Shown here: positions 44,631 to 53,028 of the stretch, piece by piece | How positions within the stretch are numbered: the stretch's first letter is position 1 | How the letters are laid out: each line of letters opens with the position of its first letter | NCBI GenBank assembly: GCA_022841625.1 | Contig: JALHRD010000002.1 | Location: forward strand, 1-64,000 | Origin: Xanthobacteraceae bacterium | GTDB taxonomy: Bacteria > Pseudomonadota > Alphaproteobacteria > Rhizobiales > Xanthobacteraceae | DNA length: 64,000 bases | Reading direction: 5' to 3' | Position numbers and translations under genes: made by a program | The notes under the pieces: model-generated | What the model was told of the DNA's origin: nothing | Seen by the model: the letters and a program-made list of their open reading frames with translations, nothing else | Databases searched by the model: none

Positions 44631-45599
44631 TCATTCGGCCTTGATGCCAGCCTCCTTCACGACGCGTCCCCATTTGGCGGTTTCCGACGCGATGAATTTG
44701 CCGAAATCGGCGGAGCTCATCTGCAAGACGCTGGCGCCTTCATTGGCGAGTTGCTTCAGCGTCTCGGGCGATTCCTGCATCGCCGAAATTTCCTTATGCA
44801 ACCGCGCGACAATCTCGGGCGGTGTGCCGGCCGGGGCGACGATTCCGATCCAGTTCGCGGCCTCATAGCCGGGCAACCCGGACTCCGAGACGGTTGGCAC
44901 GTCAGGGAGGTGGGCGCTGCGTTCGGTCGCACCGACGCCAAGCGCCCGGAGCTTGCCCGAGCGCAGATGCACAATCGCCGACGGGATCGAGGCGAACGCC
45001 ATTTGGGTGCGGCCACCGATCACATCGATCATTGCCGGCGCTGCACCCCGATAGGGCACATGCAGGATGTCGACCCCGGCCATGATCTTGAACAATTCGG
45101 GGCCGAGATGCAGGAAGGTGCCGACGCCGGACGAACCGTATTGCAGCTTGCCGGGTCGCTCCTTGGCGAGCGCGATCAACTCGCGAACCGATTGGGCCGG
45201 CAAATCCGGATGGACCGCGATAACGTTGGGAGCAGTGGCCACGACCGCGACCGGCGCCCAGGCCTTGGCGTGATCGTAGGGCAGTGCATAGAGCCAGGGA
45301 TTGACAGTGATCGCGAGCGAAACCACCAGCAGCGTGTGACCATCCTTGGGCGCGTTGGCGACCAGTTCCGCGCCGACCACGCCGCCCGCGCCGGCGCGGT
45401 TTTCAACGATGAATTGTTTGTTGAGACGGGCGCTGAGATGGTTCGCAACCATGCGCCCGACCGAATCATTGATGGCGCCGGGCGGGAACGGCACGATGAC
45501 GCGCACCGGCTTGGACGGGTAATCCTGCGCGGCAGCAAGCGCGGTCATTGCCAGCAGCAGACCGAGGGTTTGAAACCACAACGAACGGTGTTTCAGCAT
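44631..45599 (-). CDS. Bug/TctC-family receptor, second copy
   Basis: A 322-residue receptor with ATG 45599 after GGGGAGAGG. YPSKPVRVIVPFPPGAIND and ENRAGAGGVVG parallel its neighbour at 43533. The two may share the TctAB permease with different ligands. It is the first gene of the apparent tct transcript, whose upstream region carries hairpins B and C. Confidence 0.88.
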   Translation of the reverse strand: MLKHRSLWFQTLGLLLAMTALAAAQDYPSKPVRVIVPFPPGAINDSVGRMVANHLSARLNKQFIVENRAGAGGVVGAELVANAPKDGHTLLVVSLAITVNPWLYALPYDHAKAWAPVAVVATAPNVIAVHPDLPAQSVRELIALAKERPGKLQYGSSGVGTFLHLGPELFKIMAGVDILHVPYRGAAPAMIDVIGGRTQMAFASIPSAIVHLRSGKLRALGVGATERSAHLPDVPTVSESGLPGYEAANWIGIVAPAGTPPEIVARLHKEISAMQESPETLKQLANEGASVLQMSSADFGKFIASETAKWGRVVKEAGIKAE

Positions 45600-45690
45600 G
45601 CTGCGCCTCTCCCCAAGAAATCCCTTTTCCGCGCGTGTGGGCGGGCACCATGCAGCCGCCAGCCGGACTTTGTCGTATTGGGCAGGATGC

Positions 45691-45765
45691 AAGTGGTCCA
45701 ATTCTAACATTCGCATCCCATTTCCGCGAGCGATTTTGCGAATGTTAGAATCAAAGGACCACTAG
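45691..45765. repeat. CTAG-family palindromic element B
   Basis: GTGGTCC (45693-45699) and ATTCTAACATTCGCA (45701-45715) pair with TGCGAATGTTAGAAT (45737-45751) and GGACCAC (45756-45762), followed by TAG. The inner word CATTCGCA is shared with element C. Confidence 0.75.
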
Positions 45766-45778
45766 CAAGTATAGGCTG

Positions 45779-45857
45779 TTAGTGGAGTTTTGGATTTGAC
45801 ATTCGCATCGCGTGCTCGCTGCCAGGTGGGTAGCGAATGTCAAATCCACTCCACTAG
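45779..45857. repeat. CTAG-family palindromic element C
   Basis: TTAGTGGAG (45779-45787) pairs with CTCCACTAG (45849-45857) apart from the end base. GGATTTGACATTCGC (45792-45806) pairs exactly with 45833-45847. It lies 13 bases from element B in the same orientation, like a tandem insertion. Confidence 0.75.
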
Positions 45858-45991
45858 CACAGGCGGCATTCGACTGAACCAGTGGCACTTTGGCGCTGCG
45901 CCAAGGCGCCGGCTTCCGGCACGACGCGTTCATAGCGCTGAGCCCGGCATTTCTCAGTCGTTTCGGTTATTCGCCGATTGACGGTGTGGGC

Positions 45992-46747
45992 TCAGGCCTT
46001 CAGCTCAAACGACGTCATCGTTTCGAGATCGCTGCCGAACCAGGCGGTGACGGTAGCATTGCGCGCGGCGAGATAATCAATCCGGCCGTCGGTCTGGGTC
46101 ATTGGGATGTCGTGTCCGGGCACCAGGATGCCGCCGGGGCGGCGGCGCCACAAATTCCAGATCATCGCGATCGAGGCCATGCTGACCGATTGGTCGTAGG
46201 TGGCGTCGGCCTTGCCGCCCAGCAATTCCACCCGGTTTTTGGCGGCGTCACCCGTAAAAAGGACGTCGCGTTCGCCGCCTTTGAGCACATAGATCAGGTG
46301 GCCCGGTGTATGTCCCGGCGCCATGTGCGCGGTGATACCGGGCAAGACTTCCTCGCCGTCGTTGGCGAGATGGGCCGTCGGCCATTGCCGTAGTTCGCGC
46401 ACATAGAGTTCTGGCACCGGCGTTTCGCCCCAAGGCTCCTTCACCGCCCAGTCAAGCTCCTGCGCGCCGATCACGATGCGCGCCTTGGGAAACAGCGTCC
46501 AGTTGACGCAATGATCCCAATGCGCATGGGTCAATAGCAGGTCGGTGAGGTCGGCGGGCTTGAGCCCATGCTTCTTGAGGCCACCGATCAGTAGGCTTCG
46601 GACATTGAAATTGCCGGTGTCGATCATCGCGACTTTGCCGTGGCCGCGGATCAGCACCACCGTGCTCCAGCCGAGCCCGCCATGGCACACGGTCTTGCCG
46701 GGAAAGCCTTGGACGACGATGTCGATGTCGTAGCCTTCGATCTGCAT
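45992..46747 (-). CDS. Metallo-beta-lactamase-fold hydrolase (lactonase-like)
   Basis: A 251-residue cytoplasmic zinc hydrolase. The HxHxDH motif is THAHWDH. Further ligands are the His in APGHTPGHL and Asp in FTGDAAKN. The overall layout resembles N-acyl-homoserine-lactone lactonases and related esterases. ATG 46747 follows GAGGAAA; the upstream TTG overlaps that site. It begins 11 bases after the Ldh-type dehydrogenase, so the two are likely one operon. A lactone or thioester product of that pathway is a reasonable but unproven substrate. Confidence 0.78.
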   Translation of the reverse strand: MQIEGYDIDIVVQGFPGKTVCHGGLGWSTVVLIRGHGKVAMIDTGNFNVRSLLIGGLKKHGLKPADLTDLLLTHAHWDHCVNWTLFPKARIVIGAQELDWAVKEPWGETPVPELYVRELRQWPTAHLANDGEEVLPGITAHMAPGHTPGHLIYVLKGGERDVLFTGDAAKNRVELLGGKADATYDQSVSMASIAMIWNLWRRRPGGILVPGHDIPMTQTDGRIDYLAARNATVTAWFGSDLETMTSFELKA

Positions 46748-46758
46748 CGGGTATTTCC

Positions 46759-47850
46759 TCAACCGAGTGGGCGATCTGATGTCGGCAGCCGTTGCACGCC
46801 GGCCTTCGCGGCTTCGGCATGCAGCGGCGCGAGGTCGTGCGGACTATAGGGGATGCCGGAGCGGCGGTGCTGCGCTTCGAGCCGCGCCTCAGGCTCACCG
46901 GGAATCAGGATTTCGTCGCAGCCTGCGGCCTTGGGCACCGCGCGCACGCACTCGATCAGCGTGTCCATGCGCGCGCGATAGTCGTCCTCGGAAACGAACA
47001 GGTTCGGTTTCATGGCCAGGAAGAAGTGGCCGACATCCTGCGGCCGATCATAGACCTTGTATTGGTCCGCGACATTGCCGGCAAAGGCTGCGCCTGAAAT
47101 CACGCCGCCGAAAATATCCATCATCATCGACAGACCCGAGCCTTTGTAGCCGCCGATCGGCAATACGACGCCGCCGAGTGCGGCGGTCGGGTCGGTGGTC
47201 GGGCGGCCCTCGGCGTCGAGGGCGTAGCCGAGCGGGATGGTCTCGCCGCGGCGCTGCGCGCGCCGCACTTTGCCGCGCGCTGCGACGGCGGGCGACATGT
47301 CGAGTAGAAACGGCGCCAGCTTGCCGCCCGGTGCGCCGACACAAAACGGATTGGTGCCAAGCAACCCGTCCTTGCCGCCCCATGGCGGCATCGCCGGCGA
47401 GGCGTTGGAGAACACCATCGCCATGAAGCCGGCCTCGATTGCCGGCAATGCGTAGGACGCCGCCATGCCGAAATGGGTGCTACGCCGCGCCGCGACGATG
47501 CCGATGCCAAATTCGCGCGCCATCGCCATCGCTTCGTTGATGGCGCACATGCCGACCACAAAGCCGAAGCCATCTTGGCCGTCGAGCGCGGCGGCAACCG
47601 GCGTCACCCGCGCGGGTTTGAGGTTTGGCTTGGCATTGATCAGCCCGCGCCGGAGGCGGTCGAGATAGCCGGGCAGGCGGGCGATGCCATGGGTGTCGAC
47701 CCCGCGCAGGTCGGCGCTGACCAGACAGGCCGCGACAATCGCTGCGTCGGGCTCGGGCAGCCCATGCGCCACGAGCAATTGCCGGGTGAAGGTCTCGGCG
47801 ACATCGGCTGCGACAAAGACACGTTCGGCGGTTTCACTCGTTGCGTTCAT
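46759..47850 (-). CDS. Malate/L-lactate dehydrogenase-family (Ldh2) oxidoreductase
   Basis: A 363-residue NAD(P)-dependent 2-hydroxyacid dehydrogenase of the non-Rossmann Ldh2 family (sulfolactate, ureidoglycolate and malate dehydrogenases). The family DTHG motif (GVDTHGIARLPGY) and RSTHFGMAASY carry the catalytic His. NASPAMPPWGG and GYKGSGLSMM line the cofactor site. ATG 47850 is chosen over 47874. It is divergent from the aldolase operon across 178 bases, so a shared regulator is plausible. Confidence 0.85.
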   Translation of the reverse strand: MNATSETAERVFVAADVAETFTRQLLVAHGLPEPDAAIVAACLVSADLRGVDTHGIARLPGYLDRLRRGLINAKPNLKPARVTPVAAALDGQDGFGFVVGMCAINEAMAMAREFGIGIVAARRSTHFGMAASYALPAIEAGFMAMVFSNASPAMPPWGGKDGLLGTNPFCVGAPGGKLAPFLLDMSPAVAARGKVRRAQRRGETIPLGYALDAEGRPTTDPTAALGGVVLPIGGYKGSGLSMMMDIFGGVISGAAFAGNVADQYKVYDRPQDVGHFFLAMKPNLFVSEDDYRARMDTLIECVRAVPKAAGCDEILIPGEPEARLEAQHRRSGIPYSPHDLAPLHAEAAKAGVQRLPTSDRPLG

Positions 47851-47909
47851 TGCGTATGATCCCCCGCACGGCAATTAGAGCATATTCCGTCCGGGTGGAG
47901 TCTTTCCCG

Positions 47910-47983
47910 TCCGCTCGTCCCCGCGCAAGCGGGGACCCAGCTTTCGAAGATTCTGGATTCCCGCTTTCGCGGGAATGAGCGGA
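47910..47983. repeat. Palindromic repeat with nested hairpins
   Basis: Outer arms TCCGCTC (47910-47916) and GAGCGGA (47977-47983) enclose GTCCCCGCGCAAGCGGGGAC and CCCGCTTTCGCGGGAA hairpins. It has the same architecture as 33942-34021, so it is a dispersed repeat of this genome. It lies within the divergent promoter region of the dehydrogenase and aldolase genes. Confidence 0.75.
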
Positions 47984-48028
47984 GGAAACGCATCGACATG
48001 GGCGACAGATCGAGAGTTGGAAGCGCCC

Positions 48029-48820
48029 ATGAACTATACGACCGATTTTCCGACGATCCGGGACCAGGTCTCGCCTGAGGAATGGCAGGCGCGGCTCGAT
48101 CTTGCCGCCTGCTACCGCCTGGTCGACGCCTATGAGATGACCGACCTGATCTACAACCATATCACGGCGCGGATCCCCGGCTCGGACGACCATCTGCTGA
48201 TCAATCTCTATGGTCTCCTGTACAAGGAGATCACGGCCTCGAGCCTGGTGAAGATCGACGTCGAGGGCAATGTCGTCTGGAAGCCCGACACCGACTACGG
48301 CATCAACAAGTCCGGCTATGTCATCCATGGCGCGATTCACAAGGCGCGGCCGGAAGTCAAATGCGTCCTGCACACCCACACCCGCGCCGGCATGGCGGTG
48401 GCGGCGATGAAGTGCGGCCTGCTGCCGTTGTCCCAGACCTCGATCCGCTTTGTCGGGCACATCGGCTATCACGATTACGAGGGTCCGGCAGTCGATCTCG
48501 ACGAGCGCGAGCGAATCGTGCGCGATCTCGGGCCGCATGATGCGCTGATTATGCGCAACCATGGGCTCCTGACCTGCGGCGTGACCGTGCAGCAGGCGTT
48601 CAACACCATGTACCAGCTTGAAATGTCATGCCGCTCGCAGGTTGACGCCATGGCGGCGCGCACCGAACTGACCATGCCGGGCGAGAACGTCTTGGCGCAC
48701 ACCGCGCATCTTTATCAACCCGGCACGCGCCGGCCCTATGGCGTGCTCGAATGGCCGGCGATGCTGCGAAGGCTTGAGGCCGAACAGAAGACTTCGGGTT
48801 ATCCGCCATATTGGCATTGA
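48029..48820 (+). CDS. Class II aldolase/adducin family protein
   Basis: A 263-residue zinc-dependent aldolase-fold protein. CVLHTHTRAG supplies the two metal His and IMRNHGLLTCG the third. Members split or decarboxylate hydroxy acids or sugar phosphates. This short, non-phosphosugar type often occurs in aromatic or hydroxyacid degradation loci. ATG 48029 is preferred to the upstream in-frame 47975, which would read through the palindrome. It is first in a plus-strand operon of ten genes. Confidence 0.82.
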   Translation: MNYTTDFPTIRDQVSPEEWQARLDLAACYRLVDAYEMTDLIYNHITARIPGSDDHLLINLYGLLYKEITASSLVKIDVEGNVVWKPDTDYGINKSGYVIHGAIHKARPEVKCVLHTHTRAGMAVAAMKCGLLPLSQTSIRFVGHIGYHDYEGPAVDLDERERIVRDLGPHDALIMRNHGLLTCGVTVQQAFNTMYQLEMSCRSQVDAMAARTELTMPGENVLAHTAHLYQPGTRRPYGVLEWPAMLRRLEAEQKTSGYPPYWH

Positions 48821-48922
48821 TGGAATTCACCGACTGCGCTGTTGCCCTCCACCTCCAGAGGGGGGCGGGCGCCGAGTCCGCAGCAATGTCCAAATGCTGC
48901 TGTCAGGTTCTGAGGTTCGCTC

Positions 48923-49726
48923 ATGACAACAATAGACAATGCAGATATCAAAAACCCCGCCAAGGAGCGCATGCGCGCGGGCGGAGTGTCGCTGGGCATG
49001 ATCGTGCGCCTGGCGCGCTCCGCCGACATCGCACGCATCGCCAAGGCGACCGGGCACGATTTCATTTTCATCGACGGCCAGCATTCGCTGTTTTCACTGG
49101 AGACCATAGGCCATATTGCCCAGACGGCGCTGGCGATTGACGTTGCGCCGCTGGTGCGGGTGCGCAGCTGTGACGACCCGTCGATATCCGTCGTTCTCGA
49201 CAACGGCGCCACCGGCATCATTTTTCCCGATGTGAATTCCGCCGACGATGCGCGGCGCGCGGTCAATGCCTGCAAGTTCCCGCCGGTCGGCAAGCGATCG
49301 GTTTCCGGCGGCTATCCGAATTTCGATTTTCGCGCCGTGCCGCTGACCCAGGCGGTGCCAGCGCTCAACGACTCGACGCTGGTGGTCTGCATGATCGAGA
49401 CCGTGGACGGCCTCGCCAATGTCGAAGCGATCGCGGCGGTCGATGGCGTCGATGTGATCCATGTCGGCTGCAACGATCTGCTGACGGCCATGGGTTTGTC
49501 GGGACAGTTCGGTTGTCCGCGGATTGTCGCAGCGATCGAGCGCGTCATTGCGGCAGCCCAGAAGCACGGCAAGTTTCCGGGCCTGGGCGGCGAGCGCGAC
49601 ATGGCGCGGCAACTCGCTTTTATCAAGAGCGGCGTGCGCTTCGTCACAACGCAGACCGATATCGGTTTCCTGATGGCGGCCGCGAACCAGCGGACGGCGG
49701 AAATCAGGAAGGGGCTTGGCGCATGA
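48923..49726 (+). CDS. HpcH/HpaI-family class II aldolase
   Basis: A 267-residue divalent-metal aldolase of the HpaI (4-hydroxy-2-oxoheptanedioate aldolase) family, which releases pyruvate or glyoxylate-type units from hydroxy-oxo acids. FIFIDGQHSLFSLE carries the catalytic His region. MIETVDGLANVEAI supplies the metal Glu and HVGCNDL the metal Asp. Its stop overlaps the next start (ATGA). With the class II aldolase upstream, it suggests C-C cleavage late in the pathway. Confidence 0.82.
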   Translation: MTTIDNADIKNPAKERMRAGGVSLGMIVRLARSADIARIAKATGHDFIFIDGQHSLFSLETIGHIAQTALAIDVAPLVRVRSCDDPSISVVLDNGATGIIFPDVNSADDARRAVNACKFPPVGKRSVSGGYPNFDFRAVPLTQAVPALNDSTLVVCMIETVDGLANVEAIAAVDGVDVIHVGCNDLLTAMGLSGQFGCPRIVAAIERVIAAAQKHGKFPGLGGERDMARQLAFIKSGVRFVTTQTDIGFLMAAANQRTAEIRKGLGA

Positions 49727-50805
49727 TTAATCTTGTTGTCATGGAAGGCGATGGCATCGGGCCGGAAATCACCGCCGCGACACTTGAGGTCTTGCGCGCC
49801 GCCGATGCCGCATTCGGCCTCGGCCTTCAGTTTACGCCGGTGATGATTGGGCATGCTTCGCTGCGCACCCACGGCACCACGCTGACCGATGCGGCCTTTG
49901 AGGCGGCGTGCGATGCCGACGGCGTCATCCTTGGGCCGGTGTCGCATCACGAATATCCGCCGGTCGAGAAGGGCGGGATCAATCCGTCGGGCGCGCTGCG
50001 CAAGCGGCTCGATCTCTACGCCAATATCCGGCCGGCCAGGAGCCGTCCCGGCATCCCGCCGCGCTGCGGCGTGCCAGTCGATCTCGTTATCGTGCGCGAA
50101 AATACCGAAGGGTTCTATGCCGACCGCAACATGTTCATTGGCTCGGGCGAGTTCATGCCGACGCCGGATGTTGCGCTGTCGGTGCGCAAGATCACGCGGC
50201 AGGGTTCGACCCGGATCGCTGAGGCCGCGTTTGAATTGGCCAAGCGCCGGCGCAAGAAGCTAACCGTGGTTCACAAAGCCAATGTGCTGCGCGTGTCGGA
50301 GAATTTCTTCCTGGATTGCGTGCGCGCGGTCGGTAAGGCCTATCCCGAGGTCGCCTGTGAGGAGGTGATCGTCGACGCCATGGCGGCGCTGCTGGTGCGC
50401 GACGCCAGCCGCTACGACGTGATCGTCACCACCAATATGTTCGGCGACATTCTGTCCGACCAAGCGTCGGAAATTGCCGGTGGTCTTGGGCTGGCGGCCT
50501 CGATCAACCACGGCGCGATTTACGGCGTCGCCCAGGCGCAGCACGGGTCGGCGCCCGATATCGCCGGGCAGGATCGCGCCAACCCGACCTCGTTGATCGG
50601 CTCCGCGGCGATGCTGTTGGCCTGGCTTGGCGACCGCCGCAAGGACAACCGGCTGCTTGCTGCCGCGGCAGCCATCGAAGCGGCGCTCGACCGTGCCCTT
50701 GCCGACCCGCAAGGGCGCACCCGCGACATCGGCGGTTCGCTCGGCACCAAGGCATTCGGCGCGCGTGTGGCGGCCACGCTGGAGCCGAGCGCGGCAAGTC
50801 GCTGA
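49723..50805 (+). CDS. Isocitrate/isopropylmalate dehydrogenase family (decarboxylating)
   Basis: A 360-residue NAD-dependent beta-decarboxylating dehydrogenase. VVMEGDGIGPEITAA is the N-terminal motif. ENTEGFYADRN and TNMFGDILSDQASEIAGGLG are the substrate and metal loops. LeuB, tartrate dehydrogenase and homoisocitrate dehydrogenase share these. The catabolic context and lack of other leu genes argue against LeuB and for a tartrate-like or other 2-hydroxydiacid. ATG 49723 overlaps the aldolase stop. Confidence 0.83.
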   Translation: MINLVVMEGDGIGPEITAATLEVLRAADAAFGLGLQFTPVMIGHASLRTHGTTLTDAAFEAACDADGVILGPVSHHEYPPVEKGGINPSGALRKRLDLYANIRPARSRPGIPPRCGVPVDLVIVRENTEGFYADRNMFIGSGEFMPTPDVALSVRKITRQGSTRIAEAAFELAKRRRKKLTVVHKANVLRVSENFFLDCVRAVGKAYPEVACEEVIVDAMAALLVRDASRYDVIVTTNMFGDILSDQASEIAGGLGLAASINHGAIYGVAQAQHGSAPDIAGQDRANPTSLIGSAAMLLAWLGDRRKDNRLLAAAAAIEAALDRALADPQGRTRDIGGSLGTKAFGARVAATLEPSAASR

Positions 50806-50894
50806 CAAGTTCGCAATCCTTTGACAGCCTATACCTTTTGACGCCAACTGGCGGATGCGCGAGTATCCGCCCGCTTGAGAGTGAGGACCCCCGT

Positions 50895-51725
50895 TTGAAC
50901 GCTGATCTTCGCCGCGCCACCGACGGCAGCGCCCGTACCCGCGACGGCATCCAGATTTCCTATCGCCTGCATGGCAATGCTGCGTCGCCGCGCCGCGCTA
51001 CGCTGGTGCATTCGGTCGCGATGGATCGCCAATTCTGGCAGCTGGTCGCGGAACGGCTCGCCAAGGATACCGCGGTCATGACCTTGGATTGCCGCGGCCA
51101 CGGCGCCTCCGACAAGCCGGCCGGGCCCTATACGGTCGAGCAGTTTGCCGACGACATTGCCGATTTGCTCAGCCATCTCGGCTGGGACCAGACTCTGATT
51201 GCCGGCGCGTCGATGGGCGGCATGGTGGCTTTGGCGTTCGCGGCGCGGCATCCCGCGCGCACGTCCGCGCTCGGCTTGATCGACACGACGGCCTGGTATG
51301 GTGCCGAGGCGCCGAAGAACTGGGCGGCGCGCGCTGACCAGGCCATGAAGCAGGGGTTGCAATCCCTGATCGAATTCCAGACCACGCGCTGGTTCGGCGA
51401 CGACTTCCGCGCCAAGAACCCAAATGTGGTGCAGCACTGCATCGACATTTTCCTCAAGAACGACCTGCCGGCTTATGTTGAAGCCTGTCATATGCTCGGC
51501 CGCGCCGATCTGCGGGCGGCGCTGCCGGGTTTGAAAATGCCGACGGCGGTCGTGGTCGGCGAAGAGGATTATGCCGCGCCGGTGGCGATGGCGCAGGCGC
51601 TGCACGACGGTATTGCCGGCTCGACCCTCACCGTGTTGCCCAAGGCGCGGCATCTCACGCCGCTGGAAGTGCCCGACATCATTGCCGCCGAGCTCGATCG
51701 GCTGCTCACGCGTGCCGGGCAATGA
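50895..51725 (+). CDS. Alpha/beta hydrolase (enol-lactonase/MhpC-like)
   Basis: A 276-residue serine hydrolase. I start at TTG 50895, eight bases after GAGGA. The nucleophile elbow is AGASMGGM, with the oxyanion region near HSVAMDRQFW. DLSHLGWDQTL-type spacing and the C-terminal KARHLTPLEVPD (catalytic His) resemble 3-oxoadipate enol-lactonase (PcaD) and similar C-C hydrolases. It is coupled to the CoxG-like gene by a 4-base overlap (ATGA). A lactone hydrolase in this pathway is inference. Confidence 0.78.
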   Translation: MNADLRRATDGSARTRDGIQISYRLHGNAASPRRATLVHSVAMDRQFWQLVAERLAKDTAVMTLDCRGHGASDKPAGPYTVEQFADDIADLLSHLGWDQTLIAGASMGGMVALAFAARHPARTSALGLIDTTAWYGAEAPKNWAARADQAMKQGLQSLIEFQTTRWFGDDFRAKNPNVVQHCIDIFLKNDLPAYVEACHMLGRADLRAALPGLKMPTAVVVGEEDYAAPVAMAQALHDGIAGSTLTVLPKARHLTPLEVPDIIAAELDRLLTRAGQ

Positions 51726-52180
51726 AGTTCACCGGCGCGTTGTCTGTGCCGGCGCCGCGCGCGGCGGTCTATGAGAAGGTCCGCGATGCGCGGTTTTTTG
51801 CGTCCTGCATCGACGGCGTGCGCGACCTGGCCCAGATCGGCCCTGACCAATATGCCGCGGTGTTCGAAACCAAAGTCGCCTATATGAAATTCTCATTTAA
51901 GGTGACGGTCGCGGTGACGCGGGCCGATCCGCCCAGCCAGATCGAGGCTGCGGTCGAGGGTGCGCCGCTTGGCATTGTCGGGCGCATGACCGCGACCTCG
52001 ATCACCACCCTGACCGAGGTTGGCGACGGCACCAAAATTGACTATGCGGTCGATGCGACATTGACTGGCAAGCTCGGCAGCCTCGGCCAGCCGGTGCTGC
52101 GTTCGAAGGCGAGAGAGATGGAAAAGCAGTTTGCCGCGCGCTTGCGCGCCGCGTTTGAGCCAAGCGAGGCCGCGCCATGA
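51722..52180 (+). CDS. CoxG-like SRPBCC protein
   Basis: A 152-residue START/SRPBCC-fold protein of the carbon-monoxide-dehydrogenase subunit G type (starting MKFTGALSVPAPRAAVYEKV). In CO oxidisers CoxG recruits the enzyme to the membrane or helps deliver electrons to quinones. Here it precedes a molybdenum hydroxylase in a 4-base-overlapping operon, so it probably links that enzyme to the respiratory chain. Confidence 0.8.
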   Translation: MKFTGALSVPAPRAAVYEKVRDARFFASCIDGVRDLAQIGPDQYAAVFETKVAYMKFSFKVTVAVTRADPPSQIEAAVEGAPLGIVGRMTATSITTLTEVGDGTKIDYAVDATLTGKLGSLGQPVLRSKAREMEKQFAARLRAAFEPSEAAP

Positions 52181-53028
52181 CCCCGTTTGAGCTGGCCGAA
52201 CCAAAGACCCTGAAGGAGGCGGTCGGGCTGTTGGATGCCGACGACCCGACGGTGCGGCCGATTGCCGGCGGCACGGCGCTGATGTTGATGATGAAGGCCG
52301 GTGTGTTCCGGCCGTCGAAGCTCGTCAGTTTGCGTGCCATCAAGGAATTGACGTCGATCGAAATCGTCAAGGGTGAACTGACCGTCGGCGCTACCACGCC
52401 GCTGGCGGTGCTCGAGCATTCCGAGGCGGTGCGTATGCATGCCCCGGTGATCACCCGGGCGCTGCGGACGCTATCCAATATCCGCGTGCGTAATGTTGCG
52501 ACCGTCGGCGGCGCGCTGGCGCATGCCGATCCCCACATGGACCTGCCGCCGGTTCTGATCGCGCTTGGCGCGCGGGTTGTGGTGCAGGGCAGGTCGGGCG
52601 CGCGCACCATTCCGGTCGCGGACCTGTTCGCTGGCTATTTCGAGACGGTGTTGGCCAAGGACGAATTGATCGCATCGTTGATCGTGCCGGCGCAGGATGG
52701 CCGCCGCGCGGCTTATCTCAAATGCACCACGCGCGCGGTACACGACTGGCCGGCGCTCGGGGTCGCGGTTTCGGTCGCCGCCGACGGCAAGGCAATCAAG
52801 AATGCGTCGATCGTGATTAGCGCTGCGACCGAAACGCCGATGCGGATGTCGGCGGCGGAAAAGGCGGCAAGCGGCGCCACCGACGATGCCGCGCTGCGTC
52901 GCGCCGGCGACGCGGCGGCGGCGGAGGCCGAGTTGATCAGCGATGGGCAGGGTTCGGCCGCCTATAAGAAGGAACTGGTGCGCGTCTATGTGGCGCGCGC
53001 GCTGCGAGCGGCGTTGGGAGCGGCGTGA
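52177..53028 (+). CDS. Molybdenum hydroxylase medium (FAD) subunit
   Basis: A 283-residue CoxM/XdhB-type flavoprotein. The FAD pyrophosphate motifs PIAGGTALM and NIRVRNVATVGGALAHADPH are intact. It passes electrons from the [2Fe-2S] subunit to an acceptor. It overlaps coxG-like by 4 bases and the large-subunit gene by one (TGATG). Confidence 0.88.
   Translation: MTPFELAEPKTLKEAVGLLDADDPTVRPIAGGTALMLMMKAGVFRPSKLVSLRAIKELTSIEIVKGELTVGATTPLAVLEHSEAVRMHAPVITRALRTLSNIRVRNVATVGGALAHADPHMDLPPVLIALGARVVVQGRSGARTIPVADLFAGYFETVLAKDELIASLIVPAQDGRRAAYLKCTTRAVHDWPALGVAVSVAADGKAIKNASIVISAATETPMRMSAAEKAASGATDDAALRRAGDAAAAEAELISDGQGSAAYKKELVRVYVARALRAALGAA

Larger units (their letters stand above)
45600..45991. 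other. Convergent-free gap with two palindromic elements
   Basis: These 392 bases separate the tctC-like gene from the metallo-beta-lactamase-fold gene, both on the minus strand. No gene is supported. The content is hairpin elements B and C plus a smaller hairpin TTTGGCGCTGCGCCAAGG near 45890-45907. Confidence 0.5.

Noticed and set aside
49723..50805. leuB (leucine biosynthesis)
   Set aside because: Family signature fits, but the gene is embedded in a catabolic operon with overlapping aldolases and no leuACD.
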